Shown: positions 24,962 through 34,754 of the stretch, one piece after another
Layout: every line of letters starts with the position of its first letter
Numbering within the stretch: the first letter of the stretch is position 1
From: Candidatus Acidianus copahuensis
GTDB lineage: Archaea > Thermoproteota > Thermoprotei_A > Sulfolobales > Sulfolobaceae
Assembly: GCF_000632495.1 (NCBI RefSeq)
Contig: NZ_JFZT01000039.1
Span: forward strand, 300,501 to 364,500
Direction of reading: 5' to 3'
Length of the DNA: 64,000 nucleotides
Notes under the pieces: generated by a model
Database searches by the model: none
Seen by the model: only the letters and a program-made list of their open reading frames with translations
What the model was told of the DNA's origin: nothing
Translations under genes and position numbers: made by a program

Positions 24962-26238
24962 ATGAAAATTAGAATAGATCTTCCACAAGACGAAATTCCC
25001 ACGCAATGGTATAACATAGTCCCAAGGCTTCCAGAGAAACTTCCACCACCGAAGGATGATTCTGGAAAAGGAATTGAGTTATTAAAAACTGTTCTACCAA
25101 GCAAAGTTCTTGAATATGAATTTTCTAATGAGGAATACGTAAAGATACCTGAAGAAGTATTAGAGAGATATCTTCAGGTGAATAGACCTACGCCTATTAT
25201 TAGGGCAAAAAGATTGGAGGAATATCTTGGAGGTAATTTACGAATTTACCTAAAAATGGAGGCGTTTACTTATACTGGTTCACACAAGATAAATAGCGCC
25301 TTGGCTCATGTTTTCTTTGCAAAGCAGGATGGAGCGAATTTTGTGTCTACTGAAACTGGCGCAGGTCAGTGGGGTTCAGCAGTAGCTCTTGCAGCTGCTC
25401 TATTTAAAGTCCCAGCTCACGTCTTTATGGTTAGAACAAGCTTCTTTGCAAAACCTTATAGGAAATACATGATGCAAATGTACGGCGCATATCCTCATCC
25501 ATCTCCTTCAGACTTGACAGACTATGGAAGAAGCATATTAAAACAAGATCCAAATCATCCAGGATCCTTGGGAATAGCTATAAGTGAGGCAATAACTTAT
25601 GCTAGAGATCATGGAGGAAAATACGTTGTTGGAAGTGTGACAAATGCCGATATAATGTTTAAGACAATTGCAGGTATGGAAGCAGTTAAGCAAATGGAAA
25701 TGATAGGTGAGGATCCAGATTACATTATAGGAGTTGTTGGAGGGGTAGCAATTACGCTGCCCTAGCTTATCCATTCTTAGGCAGAGAGCTAGCTAAAGGT
25801 AATGTAAGAAGGACATATATAGCCTCTGGATCTCTCGAAGTACCTAAGATGACTAAAGGTGTTTATAAATATGACTATCCGGATACTGCTAAGCTATTAC
25901 CTGAGTTTATGATGTATACAATAGGTTCTGATTTTGTACCTCCTCCAGTTTACGCTGGGGGATTAAGATATCATGCGGTTGCCCCAACCTTAAGCTTACT
26001 TATGAAGGAAGGAATTGTAAAATCTAGGGATTACAATCAAGATGAGGCATTTAAGTGGGCTCAATTATTCTCTCAACTTGAAGGATATATACCTGCCCCA
26101 GAGACTTCTCACGCTCTACCTATACTTAAGGAGATAGCTGAACGCGCTAATGGGGAGAAAAAGACAGTTTTAGTAAGCTTCTCTGGACATGGCCTTCTAG
26201 ACTTAGGAAATTATGGTGAGGTACTTTTTAAGGATTAA
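24962..26238 (+). pseudogene. trpB: Tryptophan synthase beta chain (TrpB2), frameshifted
   Basis: Two frames together give a full-length TrpB2 of about 425 residues. The first frame (24962-25765) carries the PLP lysine Lys109 in SHKINSA and ETGAGQWG, and runs to VVGG before it ends early. The second (from about 25746 to 26238) continues with SNYAALAYPFLGRELAKG to the proper C-terminus, SFSGHGLLDLGNYGEVL. One G is missing from the run at 25742-25745 in the phosphate-binding loop GGGSN. Downstream and upstream codons remain intact, so the change is either very recent or a sequencing error in a homopolymer. TrpB2 condenses indole with serine. No other trp gene is nearby. Confidence 0.88.
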
Positions 26239-26275
26239 TTCTTTTCTTTACTCTTGGTTATTAGCTAATAAAATA

Positions 26276-26911
26276 TTATCTGAGAATAACATTATTATCC
26301 TTTAGTTCTACAGTAGTTAATCCTAATTGTCTTAATTGTTCCGCATATGTTTTTCCTATTTTGTCAATGATTTTCTCAAATATCTTCATGAAGCTAAGCG
26401 CATATATTCTATCCTTTAGAAATTCTAGGAAAACTTTATCCTTTACTGTGAATCTTGATGGAGTACCTAAAATCGAAACTGCCAACTGAAGTTGAACCTC
26501 ATAATCCTTGACTTTTACCTTATAGTCAATTATTTCTCTAAACCCCTTTAGTGAGAGCGAAATAATCTCTGGGTAAACAATGAGTTCTCCATCAAACTCC
26601 TTCCTAATTTCACGTGGATATTTTACGTTATTTATTTTTATTGTATTTATATCTAAGATATCTAATAATTTTAATGTTATTTCTTCTGAAAATTTCCTGC
26701 TATCTCCCAAAAGAAGGGAGAGTAACTCTTGAGTAGTATCGGCTATTTTATCAATATATCTGACTCTTATACCTATGTCCTGTTCTACTTCTCTCTTAGA
26801 GGACCAAGAAGGATCTATAAACCTCAATGCATTATAAACTTGCGTAACTTTTTCATGTATTAAACCTGGAACGCTAATATCGATTGATGTACCATCTACT
26901 TCTATTTTCAT
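26276..26911 (-). CDS. Conserved-looking hypothetical protein
   Basis: 211 residues, mixed alpha/beta, no recognised domain, no cysteine cluster, no membrane segment. It begins MKIEVDGTSIDISVPGL, suggesting a ubiquitin- or beta-grasp-like strand pair, then turns helical. It sits 39 bp beyond the GH15 gene on the same strand, and TTTTTATATAT at about 26929-26939 looks like its own TATA box, 24 bp from the start. Confidence 0.5.
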   Translation of the reverse strand: MKIEVDGTSIDISVPGLIHEKVTQVYNALRFIDPSWSSKREVEQDIGIRVRYIDKIADTTQELLSLLLGDSRKFSEEITLKLLDILDINTIKINNVKYPREIRKEFDGELIVYPEIISLSLKGFREIIDYKVKVKDYEVQLQLAVSILGTPSRFTVKDKVFLEFLKDRIYALSFMKIFEKIIDKIGKTYAEQLRQLGLTTVELKDNNVILR

Positions 26912-26950
26912 GTAGATACAAAAGTATTTTTATATATAAAAAAATTAAAT

Positions 26951-28723
26951 TCATTTGCCATTTTGTTCTTCGTCTTTCTTAACCGTATAATCAGCGAGTT
27001 CATCCAAGGCTAATATCAGATTTGCTTGAGCAAAAGCCTGTGGATAATTGCCGGTAAATTCTCCTTTATTTACGTCTATATGTTCTCCCAGTAGATAAAC
27101 ACCTTTTGATGGATTTATTACGTTAGTAATTACCCTTTTTGCTTCATCGATTTTCTCTAATCTTACATAAACTCTTGCTAACCATAAAGACGCTAACGTA
27201 AAAGGATGTTTTGCCTCCCCTAAAAAGTCCATTTTATACCTTCTTAGTAATCCATTATAGAGAAGCTGATCCTCAATAGCTTTGAGAGTGGCGACGAAAG
27301 TCTCATCCTTTACATCAACAAAATCATAAATGGGCAGAGTTAGGAGTGAAGCATCAACCTCTTCGCTACCCGCCTTTTTTACAAATTTTCCATTAATAAC
27401 TCCATTTTCCATAATCCAATCCTTTAACTCGTTTCTAGCCTCCTTCCACTTGTTCTCCCTGTCTATTGCCTTCATTAGTTTTCCGGCTCTATCTAGGGCT
27501 ACCCACATCATAACCTTTGAGTGAATAAAGTGTTCTTGAACTCCTCTTTCCTCCCATATACCAACGTCCTTTATCTTCCAGTTCTCTGACTCCCAATCCG
27601 CTATGTATTCTATAACATCGGCATGATTTTTAACGTAATTTCTATCTCCTGTAGCCTCGAAGTATTTATACATTGCATCTAAAAAGAATCCTTCTAAATC
27701 TAGTTGAATTTGAGCTGCTGCTGCATTTCCGACCCTAACTGGCTTAGACCCTGCGTATCCAGAAAGCCAGTTGATCTCTATCTCCTTTGGAGGTACAGAG
27801 CCATCAATACTGTATAATGGGTAAACGAAGGGCTTAGATGTAAAAGATACAACTCTAGAGAAGAATTCAATTATCCTCCTAGCTTCAGATGAAAAACCAG
27901 CAGAAATAAGAGCCTCAGCTACAATAGATGAGTCCCTGACCCATGCAAATCGGTAGTCCCAATTTCTAGTCCCTCCTTCAACTTCTGGTAGAGAAGTAGT
28001 AGGGGCAGCAACTATTGTCCCAGTAGAGTTATAGAGGAGGCCTAACAATATCCCTACTGACGTTTGATAAGCTTTTGCTATTTCTTCTCCAGTATAATTC
28101 GGTAAATCGATGTCTAGTAATTTTCCCTTACTTCTCCCTCTTTTCATTTCATTTTTCCAATAGATTATTGTTCTATCGAAGCCTTTTCCTATATCGAATG
28201 TAAGTTGCCTTTTTCCAAATATTCCAAACCTTTCATCAGGGAAATATCCAACGTACACGTAACCTTCTCCATTTATTATCCAAGAATAATCTGATATTTT
28301 TTCAATTTGATCAAAGAGGAAGTGTACTTCTAAGAATTCATCTCCATGATCTTTCGTAAATTTATACACGTTCTTGGTTAGCGGTTCTATAGCCCCTTTA
28401 GAACGTCCATAATCAAAGACTGGAGATATTTGAATGGTTAACGGCGATTTAGCGTTTATTTTTCTTACTATAGCCGGTTCTCCTCTTAAGAGAAGATCTG
28501 TTATTTCGCTGTCATCCTCTAATACTGTTTTAACCACGTTAGGTACAATGTATTCTTGCGACTTTATATGGCCCGAAATAAGAAAATGACCTCCCTTCTC
28601 CTTATCTAGAAGGCTAAGGAATACTGGAGGCGAATCATATCTAGGCAGAGGTAACCATACTATATCTGTTCCATCTATTAGGGCTCCAGTGAACTCGTTG
28701 TTTATGCAGTAAAGGGGTTTCAC
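26951..28723 (-). CDS. GH15 glucoamylase/trehalase-family glycoside hydrolase
   Basis: 590 residues. An N-terminal beta domain (1-240) is followed by the (alpha/alpha)6 catalytic barrel. Signatures are GTRNWDYRFAWVRDSS, GIWEERGVQEHFIHSKVMMW with the general acid Glu, and GEHIDVNKGEFTGNYPQAFA with the general base Glu near the end. No signal peptide, so it acts on cytoplasmic glucan (glycogen, maltodextrin) or trehalose, and motifs do not settle which. Sugar released could feed the Entner-Doudoroff genes elsewhere in the window. Confidence 0.87.
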   Translation of the reverse strand: MKPLYCINNEFTGALIDGTDIVWLPLPRYDSPPVFLSLLDKEKGGHFLISGHIKSQEYIVPNVVKTVLEDDSEITDLLLRGEPAIVRKINAKSPLTIQISPVFDYGRSKGAIEPLTKNVYKFTKDHGDEFLEVHFLFDQIEKISDYSWIINGEGYVYVGYFPDERFGIFGKRQLTFDIGKGFDRTIIYWKNEMKRGRSKGKLLDIDLPNYTGEEIAKAYQTSVGILLGLLYNSTGTIVAAPTTSLPEVEGGTRNWDYRFAWVRDSSIVAEALISAGFSSEARRIIEFFSRVVSFTSKPFVYPLYSIDGSVPPKEIEINWLSGYAGSKPVRVGNAAAAQIQLDLEGFFLDAMYKYFEATGDRNYVKNHADVIEYIADWESENWKIKDVGIWEERGVQEHFIHSKVMMWVALDRAGKLMKAIDRENKWKEARNELKDWIMENGVINGKFVKKAGSEEVDASLLTLPIYDFVDVKDETFVATLKAIEDQLLYNGLLRRYKMDFLGEAKHPFTLASLWLARVYVRLEKIDEAKRVITNVINPSKGVYLLGEHIDVNKGEFTGNYPQAFAQANLILALDELADYTVKKDEEQNGK

Positions 28724-29084
28724 AACTATCTGGAATGTTGGTAGGATAAAATTCCTTCCGCAATCATTTGACTAGCTTTTTGACGTTTTCCTTAAGTTAT
28801 ATTTCGTATATTCTCGTTTTAAATGGTATACTCTTTACCGCTAATATGAGAAAAATATATTTTATCCTCAATAGTCATATATATATTTAACTTTACGTTA
28901 TGGATATCAGTTTCTTTATCTTCTTCATAAAAAATATACAAGTATTAAAGCCTTAAAAAGAAAATCATTGTAGATCTTGCTCAGCTAGTTCTTTGCTTGA
29001 ATTAAAAGTTTTTAAGTATTATGTACGATTTGACTATATTCTAATAAACATTTATATAATATTGGTGTGAGAACAAAAATCTCC
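28724..29084. other. AT-rich intergenic stretch before the RNA candidate
   Basis: No gene seen. It contains a promoter-like TTTATATAAT at 29051-29060, about 25-30 bp before the likely start of the structured RNA candidate at 29085. Confidence 0.4.
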
Positions 29085-29185
29085 CAAGTTAAGAAAAACA
29101 ACTCCTCCAAAGAAGAAGGCGGGCTAAAATGGAAACACGGGCCCTTAGGGGCCCTAGAGTATTAAGATCTTTGGAGGGGTTTAAA
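29085..29185 (+). ncRNA. Structured non-coding RNA candidate
   Basis: Positions 29102-29113 (CTCCTCCAAAGA) pair with 29168-29179 (TCTTTGGAGGGG) to form a 12-bp stem with one G-U pair. It encloses about 54 bases that include a 6-bp GC hairpin, GGGCCC at 29139-29144 with GGGCCC at 29149-29154, and a TTAG loop. The GC-rich island stands out from the AT-rich flanks and has a TATA box at a suitable distance. No open frame, no tRNA features, no C/D boxes. After the stem, AAAGATAATCTTT (29183-29195) could act in 3' end formation. Family unknown. Confidence 0.5.
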
Positions 29186-29252
29186 GATAATCTTTAAGTA
29201 GTATATACTTTTTGTTAAGTTAGATTCTTTTATTGGGTTTTTAATCTTCCTC

Positions 29253-30899
29253 ATGCAAAGGGCTTTTTCCCCAATAGAAGTAGGGGGAATTAAACTAAAG
29301 AATAGGTTGGCAATGTCTCCAATGATATCAAATCTAGGAGCACCTGATGGTTATCCCACCGATTCTCATATTCTTTACATGCTAGAAAGAGCTATTGGAG
29401 GTATAGGACTAATAATAACCGAATATACTTACATAAATAAGGTAGACTCTAGAGGTTCTGTAAATGAATTAGGAATTTACTCTGATGAGCTTATACCAAA
29501 ATTTTTCAGATTAACGGAAATGATTCATCGTACAGGTTCAAAGGTATTTATCCAATTAGTTCATGTAGGGAGAAAAACTAGGAAGAACATAATATGGAAT
29601 AATACTCCTGTATCTCCTTCTCAAGAAAAGCTAATGGATGAGGTTAGGGAAATGGATAGGGATGATATAGAAAGAATTGAGGAGGATTTTGCTGAAGCGT
29701 CAGTTAGGGCAGAAATGGCTGGTTTTGATGGAATAGAAATTCATGGAGCGCATGGTTACTTAATTGCACAATTTCTCTCTCCTGCTATTAATAAAAGAAA
29801 AGATAGGTATTCTGACGGCGTAGTATTTGTAGAGGAAGTACTGAAGAGGATAAGGGAAAAAGTGAACATTCCAGTTGGTATGAGGATAAGCTCCACCGAA
29901 TTTGATAACGAAGGGCTTAATCCAGAAATGGTTTCCAAAATAGTTTACAGACTTCAAAACATGTTAGATTATGTGCATTTCTCAGCAGGTAGAGATGGAC
30001 CATACAATGCAAGTATGCCATTCTACTATAAGAGGGTAAGCTTTATCGAAGAGGCTATGAAAGCTAAGGAAGGGTTAAAGATTCCAGTGTTTCTTGCTGG
30101 AAGTATATTAACGCCAGCAGATGTGGAAAGGGCACTCGAAGTTGTAGATGTTGTGGTTATAGGAAGACAAATGCTAGCCGATCCAAAGTTTCCCGAAAAA
30201 ATGAAATCGGGAGATCCTATAAGGCCATGTATAAGGTGTAATCAGTCATGTAGAGGAGTAGTGATTAAGGAAGTTAGATGTGATGTGAATCCTCTGCTAG
30301 GATGGGAGGGGCTTAGTCTACCTCAGGGTAAAGGTGAGGTTTACGTTATCGGAGGAGGAGTACAAGGTCTAGAAGCGTCTAGAACTCTTGCCTTAAGGGG
30401 ATTTGACGTTACTCTATACGAAAGGGCTGAGTTAGGAGGTCAGTTTAATGATTTTATTGATCCCTACAAAAGAAAGGAGTTCTTACCACTAGTTGATTAC
30501 TATAAGGAGGAACTTGAAAGACTTGAAGTAAGAGTGATAAAGAAAGAGGTTACAGAATGTGAGAATTGTATATGGGCTATAGGCGATCCTTCACCTACTT
30601 TTCCTCAAGTGAGTAGGAAAACGATTCTCATAGACTCAAATATCTATGCGTACCAGGATTACGCGTTTAAATTAGCGGAAAATAATGAAGTTTATATAAC
30701 TACTAATTCGTTAAGCGAATTAGATCGAACAAGGAGGTATTTTCTCATTAAAATTTATGGTGAATTAGGAGTAAAGGTTGTGGATAAACCTATACAAGCA
30801 GATGTTACTCTTAAGGGTTATCTAAAAAATCAGTGGAACATAGGAAGCGCAATTAAGGCTGGATTTATAAACGCTATAAGTTTTGGGAGAGAAAGTTAG
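29253..30899 (+). CDS. Old Yellow Enzyme-family flavin oxidoreductase with NAD(P)-binding tail
   Basis: 548 residues. Residues 1-340 form the FMN TIM barrel (NRLAMSPMISN, FIQLVHVGRKT, GFDGIEIHGAHGYLIAQFLSP with the active-site His pair, VVIGRQMLADP). CIRCNQSCRG and CDVNP supply the [4Fe-4S] cysteines seen in 2,4-dienoyl-CoA reductase-like members. The tail (VYVIGGGVQGLEASRTLALRG) is a shortened FAD/NAD domain, about 100 residues smaller than usual. Substrate unknown: an enoyl or enone reductase role is likely. Confidence 0.83.
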   Translation: MQRAFSPIEVGGIKLKNRLAMSPMISNLGAPDGYPTDSHILYMLERAIGGIGLIITEYTYINKVDSRGSVNELGIYSDELIPKFFRLTEMIHRTGSKVFIQLVHVGRKTRKNIIWNNTPVSPSQEKLMDEVREMDRDDIERIEEDFAEASVRAEMAGFDGIEIHGAHGYLIAQFLSPAINKRKDRYSDGVVFVEEVLKRIREKVNIPVGMRISSTEFDNEGLNPEMVSKIVYRLQNMLDYVHFSAGRDGPYNASMPFYYKRVSFIEEAMKAKEGLKIPVFLAGSILTPADVERALEVVDVVVIGRQMLADPKFPEKMKSGDPIRPCIRCNQSCRGVVIKEVRCDVNPLLGWEGLSLPQGKGEVYVIGGGVQGLEASRTLALRGFDVTLYERAELGGQFNDFIDPYKRKEFLPLVDYYKEELERLEVRVIKKEVTECENCIWAIGDPSPTFPQVSRKTILIDSNIYAYQDYAFKLAENNEVYITTNSLSELDRTRRYFLIKIYGELGVKVVDKPIQADVTLKGYLKNQWNIGSAIKAGFINAISFGRES

Positions 30900-30962
30900 G
30901 ATACAGTACTTTTCAGAAAATGGATAAATTAAAAAGCTAGTTAACTATAGGGCAGAGAGCAA

Positions 30963-31110
30963 GGGGTTTGGGTTTTTACGGACATTTATTGCCATAAAAC
31001 TCTTGGGTTAACCACGTACTGAACAAAGATCATCATCACGATCCATTAGAGAATTAACCCAACAACCTATACCACTGAAGTATGTTTGGGAAAACCCGCG
31101 CACTTTAGTT
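30963..31110 (-). mobile_element. IS200/IS605-like terminal remnant, copy B (inverted)
   Basis: Read on the - strand, this copy matches the one at 34755-34915: GATCGTGATGATGA, then the ACGTGGT region, a CAAGAGTTTTATGG block, AAATGTCCGTAAAA and the terminal CAAACCCC. Upstream of that, CCCAAACA with TGTTGGGTT frames a TACTTCAGTGGTA hairpin, matching the CCCACACC/GGTGTGGG stem of copy C with compensating changes. No transposase gene. The surrounding 30900-31191 holds no gene. Confidence 0.5.
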
Positions 31111-31191
31111 TCTAATCCTTCGGACGCACTCTACTTCAGTCGAATGAAGATGTCGCAATAACACTTTAACTTTGATGAAAGCAGATTTCAT

Positions 31192-32637
31192 ATGAACACT
31201 TTTTCTAGGACGTTAACAATAGTTAGGAAACTTGCGCCTAGAGTGCTGAAATATAGAGATATAAGGAACAGAATAATTGAGGGAAAAGAAGTTAGTGAGA
31301 CGGAATTAGAAAGGGAGGCTAGACTCTTTACAGACGCTCTGATCTCTCTTGGACCAACGTTCATAAAGTTTGGGCAAGTTCTTTCGGTAAGAGCTGATGT
31401 ACTTCCGGATAGTTATCTAAGGGAGTTACAGAGACTTCAGGATGAAGTACCTCCAGCTCCTTTTGAAGAAGTTAAAACATATGCTGAAGAAGCTGGAGTT
31501 CAACTCACGGACAAAGTAATAGCGGCAGCAAGCCTTGGTCAAGTTCACATCGGCTATTTTCAAGGACAGATCGTAGCGGTCAAGGTTAATAGGCCCAGAG
31601 TTGAAGAAATTCTGAGGACAGATATAAAAATCATGAAAAGACTTCTTCCCTTTCTTAGGCTAATCTTTGACTCATCATTTGTTGAGTCGATAAAAATTGT
31701 TGTTGATCTCTTTTCAAAGAGGATATTTGATGAATTAGACTACACTAAGGAAGCGTTTTACCACGATAAAATTCAGGAGGAATTGAAGGACTTTAACGTA
31801 AAAATTCCTAAAATAGTAAAGGCTACAAAGAAGGTTCTTATAATGGAGTATTTACCAGGATATAAGATAACTTCGGATGAGGCGTTAAGGAATAACGATA
31901 GGAGAGCGCTTGCTTGGAGAGTTTTTAAGGTGTTTATGGTACCACTATTTGAGGAAAAGTACTTCCATGCCGATCCTCATCCAGGTAATATATCAGTTGA
32001 CGAAAATGGAAGTCTTATACTTTACGATTTTGGTATGGTAGGTTCAATAGATCCAGAGACAAGGATTAAGTTGGTCAGACTCTACTTAAGTTTGAGTAGA
32101 GGAGACGCAATAATGGTAGTTAACGTCTTAGATCAGTTGGGCGCTATCCAACCTTTCGCTAATAGAGATGTTCTAGTTAAGGGCTTTGATCTAATGATAA
32201 GGCAGGCTAAAGGGGAAGTAGAGCAAATAGAACTCGAAGATTTCAATAGACTGGCCTCCCAAGCTTTCTATAAGTTTCCTTTAAGACTACCGGAGAAATT
32301 AGCCCTTTATCTTAGAATGTCTGGTGTCCTAGAAGGTACGTGTAAGATGATTGATCCAGATTTTGACTTTGTTCAAAATACTGTCAGGCTTATGCAAGAG
32401 GAGGGATTGGCCAGGTTAGCTTTGATCGATGAGTTAAGTGACTACTTTAGAACTGCAAATAATGCTATAAAGGCTTCAATGCTAAGAAAGGGCGAACCAT
32501 CAAGGAAGAGGAGTAAAAAATGGATAGGTAGCTTAATCATAGCTATTTCCCTACCATTATATTTTTTTACTAATGATGCTTATTTGGCAATACTTTTATC
32601 TATCTTGGGTTTATCAATCACTCTATCTTTACCCTAG
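31192..32637 (+). CDS. ABC1/UbiB-family atypical kinase
   Basis: 481 residues. Family landmarks: KFGQ (Lys59) in FIKFGQVLSVRADVLP, the Ala-rich nucleotide loop AAASLGQVH at 111-119, Lys131 in VAVKV, ADPHPGN and YDFGMVG. Two hydrophobic segments near the C-terminus (about 440-480) anchor it to the membrane. UbiB-like ATPases act in quinone or prenyl-lipid metabolism, and in Sulfolobales caldariellaquinone chemistry is a possible link (inference). Its end overlaps the convergent hsp20 gene by 20 bp. Confidence 0.85.
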   Translation: MNTFSRTLTIVRKLAPRVLKYRDIRNRIIEGKEVSETELEREARLFTDALISLGPTFIKFGQVLSVRADVLPDSYLRELQRLQDEVPPAPFEEVKTYAEEAGVQLTDKVIAAASLGQVHIGYFQGQIVAVKVNRPRVEEILRTDIKIMKRLLPFLRLIFDSSFVESIKIVVDLFSKRIFDELDYTKEAFYHDKIQEELKDFNVKIPKIVKATKKVLIMEYLPGYKITSDEALRNNDRRALAWRVFKVFMVPLFEEKYFHADPHPGNISVDENGSLILYDFGMVGSIDPETRIKLVRLYLSLSRGDAIMVVNVLDQLGAIQPFANRDVLVKGFDLMIRQAKGEVEQIELEDFNRLASQAFYKFPLRLPEKLALYLRMSGVLEGTCKMIDPDFDFVQNTVRLMQEEGLARLALIDELSDYFRTANNAIKASMLRKGEPSRKRSKKWIGSLIIAISLPLYFFTNDAYLAILLSILGLSITLSLP

Positions 32638-32989
32638 CTAAGCCTTCAATCGGTATCGTTAATGTGAGTACCCCATTTTCATATTTCCCATATACTTCTG
32701 CATCTTTAGGAACTTTAACCGGCAGTTTAACGTCTTTCCCAACCCTAGCAGGTCTCTGGGTTAAGTGCTTAATACCTGGCATCTCTACATCTCTTGAAGC
32801 TTCTATGTGAAGTACGCCATCTGTCGTTATTCTTACGCTTATTTTATTCTTATCAAATCCAGGTAGATCAACTAGAACAACTAGTTTATTTCCATCCTCA
32901 TACATATCTACTGGAGGGGATATTCTTTCGTAGAATTGCCTGTTTAAGCTATTCATTTGTTTAGTAACTTCCGATAAAAGGATTTCCAT
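32618..32989 (-). CDS. hsp20: Small heat-shock protein, Hsp20/alpha-crystallin family
   Basis: 123 residues: short N-terminal arm, alpha-crystallin domain at about 25-110 (PPVDMYEDGNKLVVLVDLPG, GVLHIEASRD, YENGVLTLTIP) and an I-x-V/I-type tail (ARVKIE). An ATP-independent holdase chaperone in the cytoplasm. The domain ends and motifs are complete; the N-terminal arm is short for the family. Confidence 0.9.
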   Translation of the reverse strand: MEILLSEVTKQMNSLNRQFYERISPPVDMYEDGNKLVVLVDLPGFDKNKISVRITTDGVLHIEASRDVEMPGIKHLTQRPARVGKDVKLPVKVPKDAEVYGKYENGVLTLTIPIEGLARVKIE

Positions 32990-33151
32990 AAGCTATTATT
33001 TGCACTATAGATTAAAAACCTCACCGTCTTAGTTTCCTCCACAATCTTAGAATTTGGAGTATTATTATTAGTTTTCTCAATGTTCCTTTAGACCTCATAG
33101 TTGATTCTTCTTTTTAATTAATATAAATGTTTCGGATATTGAAGAAATGAG

Positions 33152-33820
33152 TTAGACTAAGAAAGTCCTTGAACTTTTCCCATGTGAAACGTAGACCATG
33201 TTTGGTTTTAGTTGCTTTACTGAGTCAACGCTCTTATATAGCGAGCTAGCGTCTTCGTATATTGATGGATATTTTAATCCATTGTTACTACCTTGTAGAA
33301 GATCTCCTACTAATATCTCTCTTGATTCCTTGAGAAGAATGGAAATTGAGTCATCGGTATGTCCTGGCGTATATATAATCTCTATCCAATCAGGTAAGTC
33401 AACTTCATCTATGGATTTAACGTTTTGTAGTCCCGGTAACTCTTTCTCTATCATTGCCTTTCCAAACAAGAAAAAGATTTTAGTCGGAATACTTCGAGGA
33501 ATAGGTTTTCTTGCCTTTCCTTCCTTTGCATATTTTAAACCATTGGGATGAACTAAAAAGGTGACGTTAGGGATACTTATCTCTGATGCACCGCCTATAT
33601 GGTCGATATGTGTATGAGTAAATATAACGTACTTTATTTTGAGAGGATCTTTTCCACTTTCCTTTAACCACTCCATTATCTTTTTACCACTTCCTGGAGT
33701 TCCTGAGTCAATTAGGATCGATATATCATCCTCTATAAGGAAGGACTTTACGAATCTAAGAGGGATCTCGTAGACTTTCATTACATGAATAAGTTCATTT
33801 CTATATTTTAATTTTTCCAT
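33152..33820 (-). CDS. Metallo-beta-lactamase-fold hydrolase
   Basis: 222 residues with the di-zinc motif THTHIDH (His69, His71, Asp73, His74), then TPGHTDDS, VGDLL and VSHGK for the remaining ligands. The set is complete, so it should be an active hydrolase. It resembles glyoxalase II/persulfide dioxygenase-like and general MBL enzymes, and the substrate cannot be named. It stands alone on its strand between the hsp20 and membrane-protein genes. Confidence 0.82.
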   Translation of the reverse strand: MEKLKYRNELIHVMKVYEIPLRFVKSFLIEDDISILIDSGTPGSGKKIMEWLKESGKDPLKIKYVIFTHTHIDHIGGASEISIPNVTFLVHPNGLKYAKEGKARKPIPRSIPTKIFFLFGKAMIEKELPGLQNVKSIDEVDLPDWIEIIYTPGHTDDSISILLKESREILVGDLLQGSNNGLKYPSIYEDASSLYKSVDSVKQLKPNMVYVSHGKSSRTFLV

Positions 33821-34018
33821 ATTTAACTTCCAAGATCTCTATATAAGTTTTATAGAAATTAGATGGATGAATAGTAATAATTTGATGTAACTGGATTTAG
33901 TGTCATCACGTTATGATAAATCATTAGAGAGTACAATTAACGTCGTTTACTAAGGCTTTAAAACGCTTGATGACAACATGGAAATGGAATTTTTATAATA
34001 TCTATGCAATACTTCGCT

Positions 34019-34615
34019 ATGGAAATCAAACTTCAAGGTAACGAATTATATGAGGATAACGTTCAAGTTGCAACATTGACAGTAAAAGGTAAAAGGTTAG
34101 AGATAGCTGGAAACCTAAACTTAGTTCTAAATCGAAATAGAATACTTCAAGATGATAACGTAATAGGAGAGATAGACTCTAATGAATACATAGAAGTATA
34201 TGGAAGGAGGTATTTTGTAGGCAAGCCCCAACTAATAGCCTACCATAGAGGATATTCCAATGAGGTAAAACTTTATGAGAATGGAAGCGAGGTTTCTACG
34301 ATTAAAAGCCAGGAAGATGGAAGTCTAGTAGCACAAGTTTCATATGCGGATTCTCTTATTCCTACGCTTGCTGTAATGCTAATTATGACCTCTATTGGAG
34401 TTTCTCCATATAGAAAACCGAATAGGGGAAGATCTGCCTACAGAAGACAACTACTTCTCATATATCCAGTACTTCTGTTATTTCTCCTTCTCCTACCGTT
34501 CAATATTTTTATTGATCTAGCAATATACGTAGCTATTACTGTATTGATTTATATTATCTCTAGGAGGAAAGTGACCAAGATCCAGGAATTATTTGAGCCG
34601 TTGTCAGCAGTTTAG
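34019..34615 (+). CDS. Hypothetical protein with C-terminal membrane anchor
   Basis: 198 residues. Residues 1-100 are beta-rich with repeated short strands (LQGNELYEDNVQVATLTVKG, RRYFVGKPQLIAYH). A hydrophobic segment near 110-125 and a double one near 145-185 would anchor it to the membrane, separated by a basic loop (PYRKPNRGRSAYRRQ). TTTTTATAATATC at 33991-34003 is about 25 bp before the ATG at 34019, which I prefer to the ATG at 34004. Family not recognised. Confidence 0.6.
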   Translation: MEIKLQGNELYEDNVQVATLTVKGKRLEIAGNLNLVLNRNRILQDDNVIGEIDSNEYIEVYGRRYFVGKPQLIAYHRGYSNEVKLYENGSEVSTIKSQEDGSLVAQVSYADSLIPTLAVMLIMTSIGVSPYRKPNRGRSAYRRQLLLIYPVLLLFLLLLPFNIFIDLAIYVAITVLIYIISRRKVTKIQELFEPLSAV

Positions 34616-34754
34616 CTTAGATCGTGACATTTATATACATTTCATGATTTTCACTTCAAACCAAAATACTTAATATATATTCTAAAATCAATCTTATATC
34701 GTCCCAAATGTGGGTGTGTAGACCCGAAGAAGGGACAAAAAAAGGGAGAAGGAT
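34616..34754. other. Gene-free stretch with possible element left part
   Basis: No gene. GTCCC at 34700 and GGGAC at 34731 could close a stem around GTGGGTGTGTAGACCCGAAG. This part has no clear match in the other IS-like copies, so the left boundary of the element is uncertain. Confidence 0.35.

Noticed and set aside
29102..29179. Rho-independent-type terminator for the GH15 or upstream genes
   Set aside because: The GH15 gene reads away from this spot, and the 12-bp stem encloses 54 bases with an inner hairpin, which is not terminator-like.
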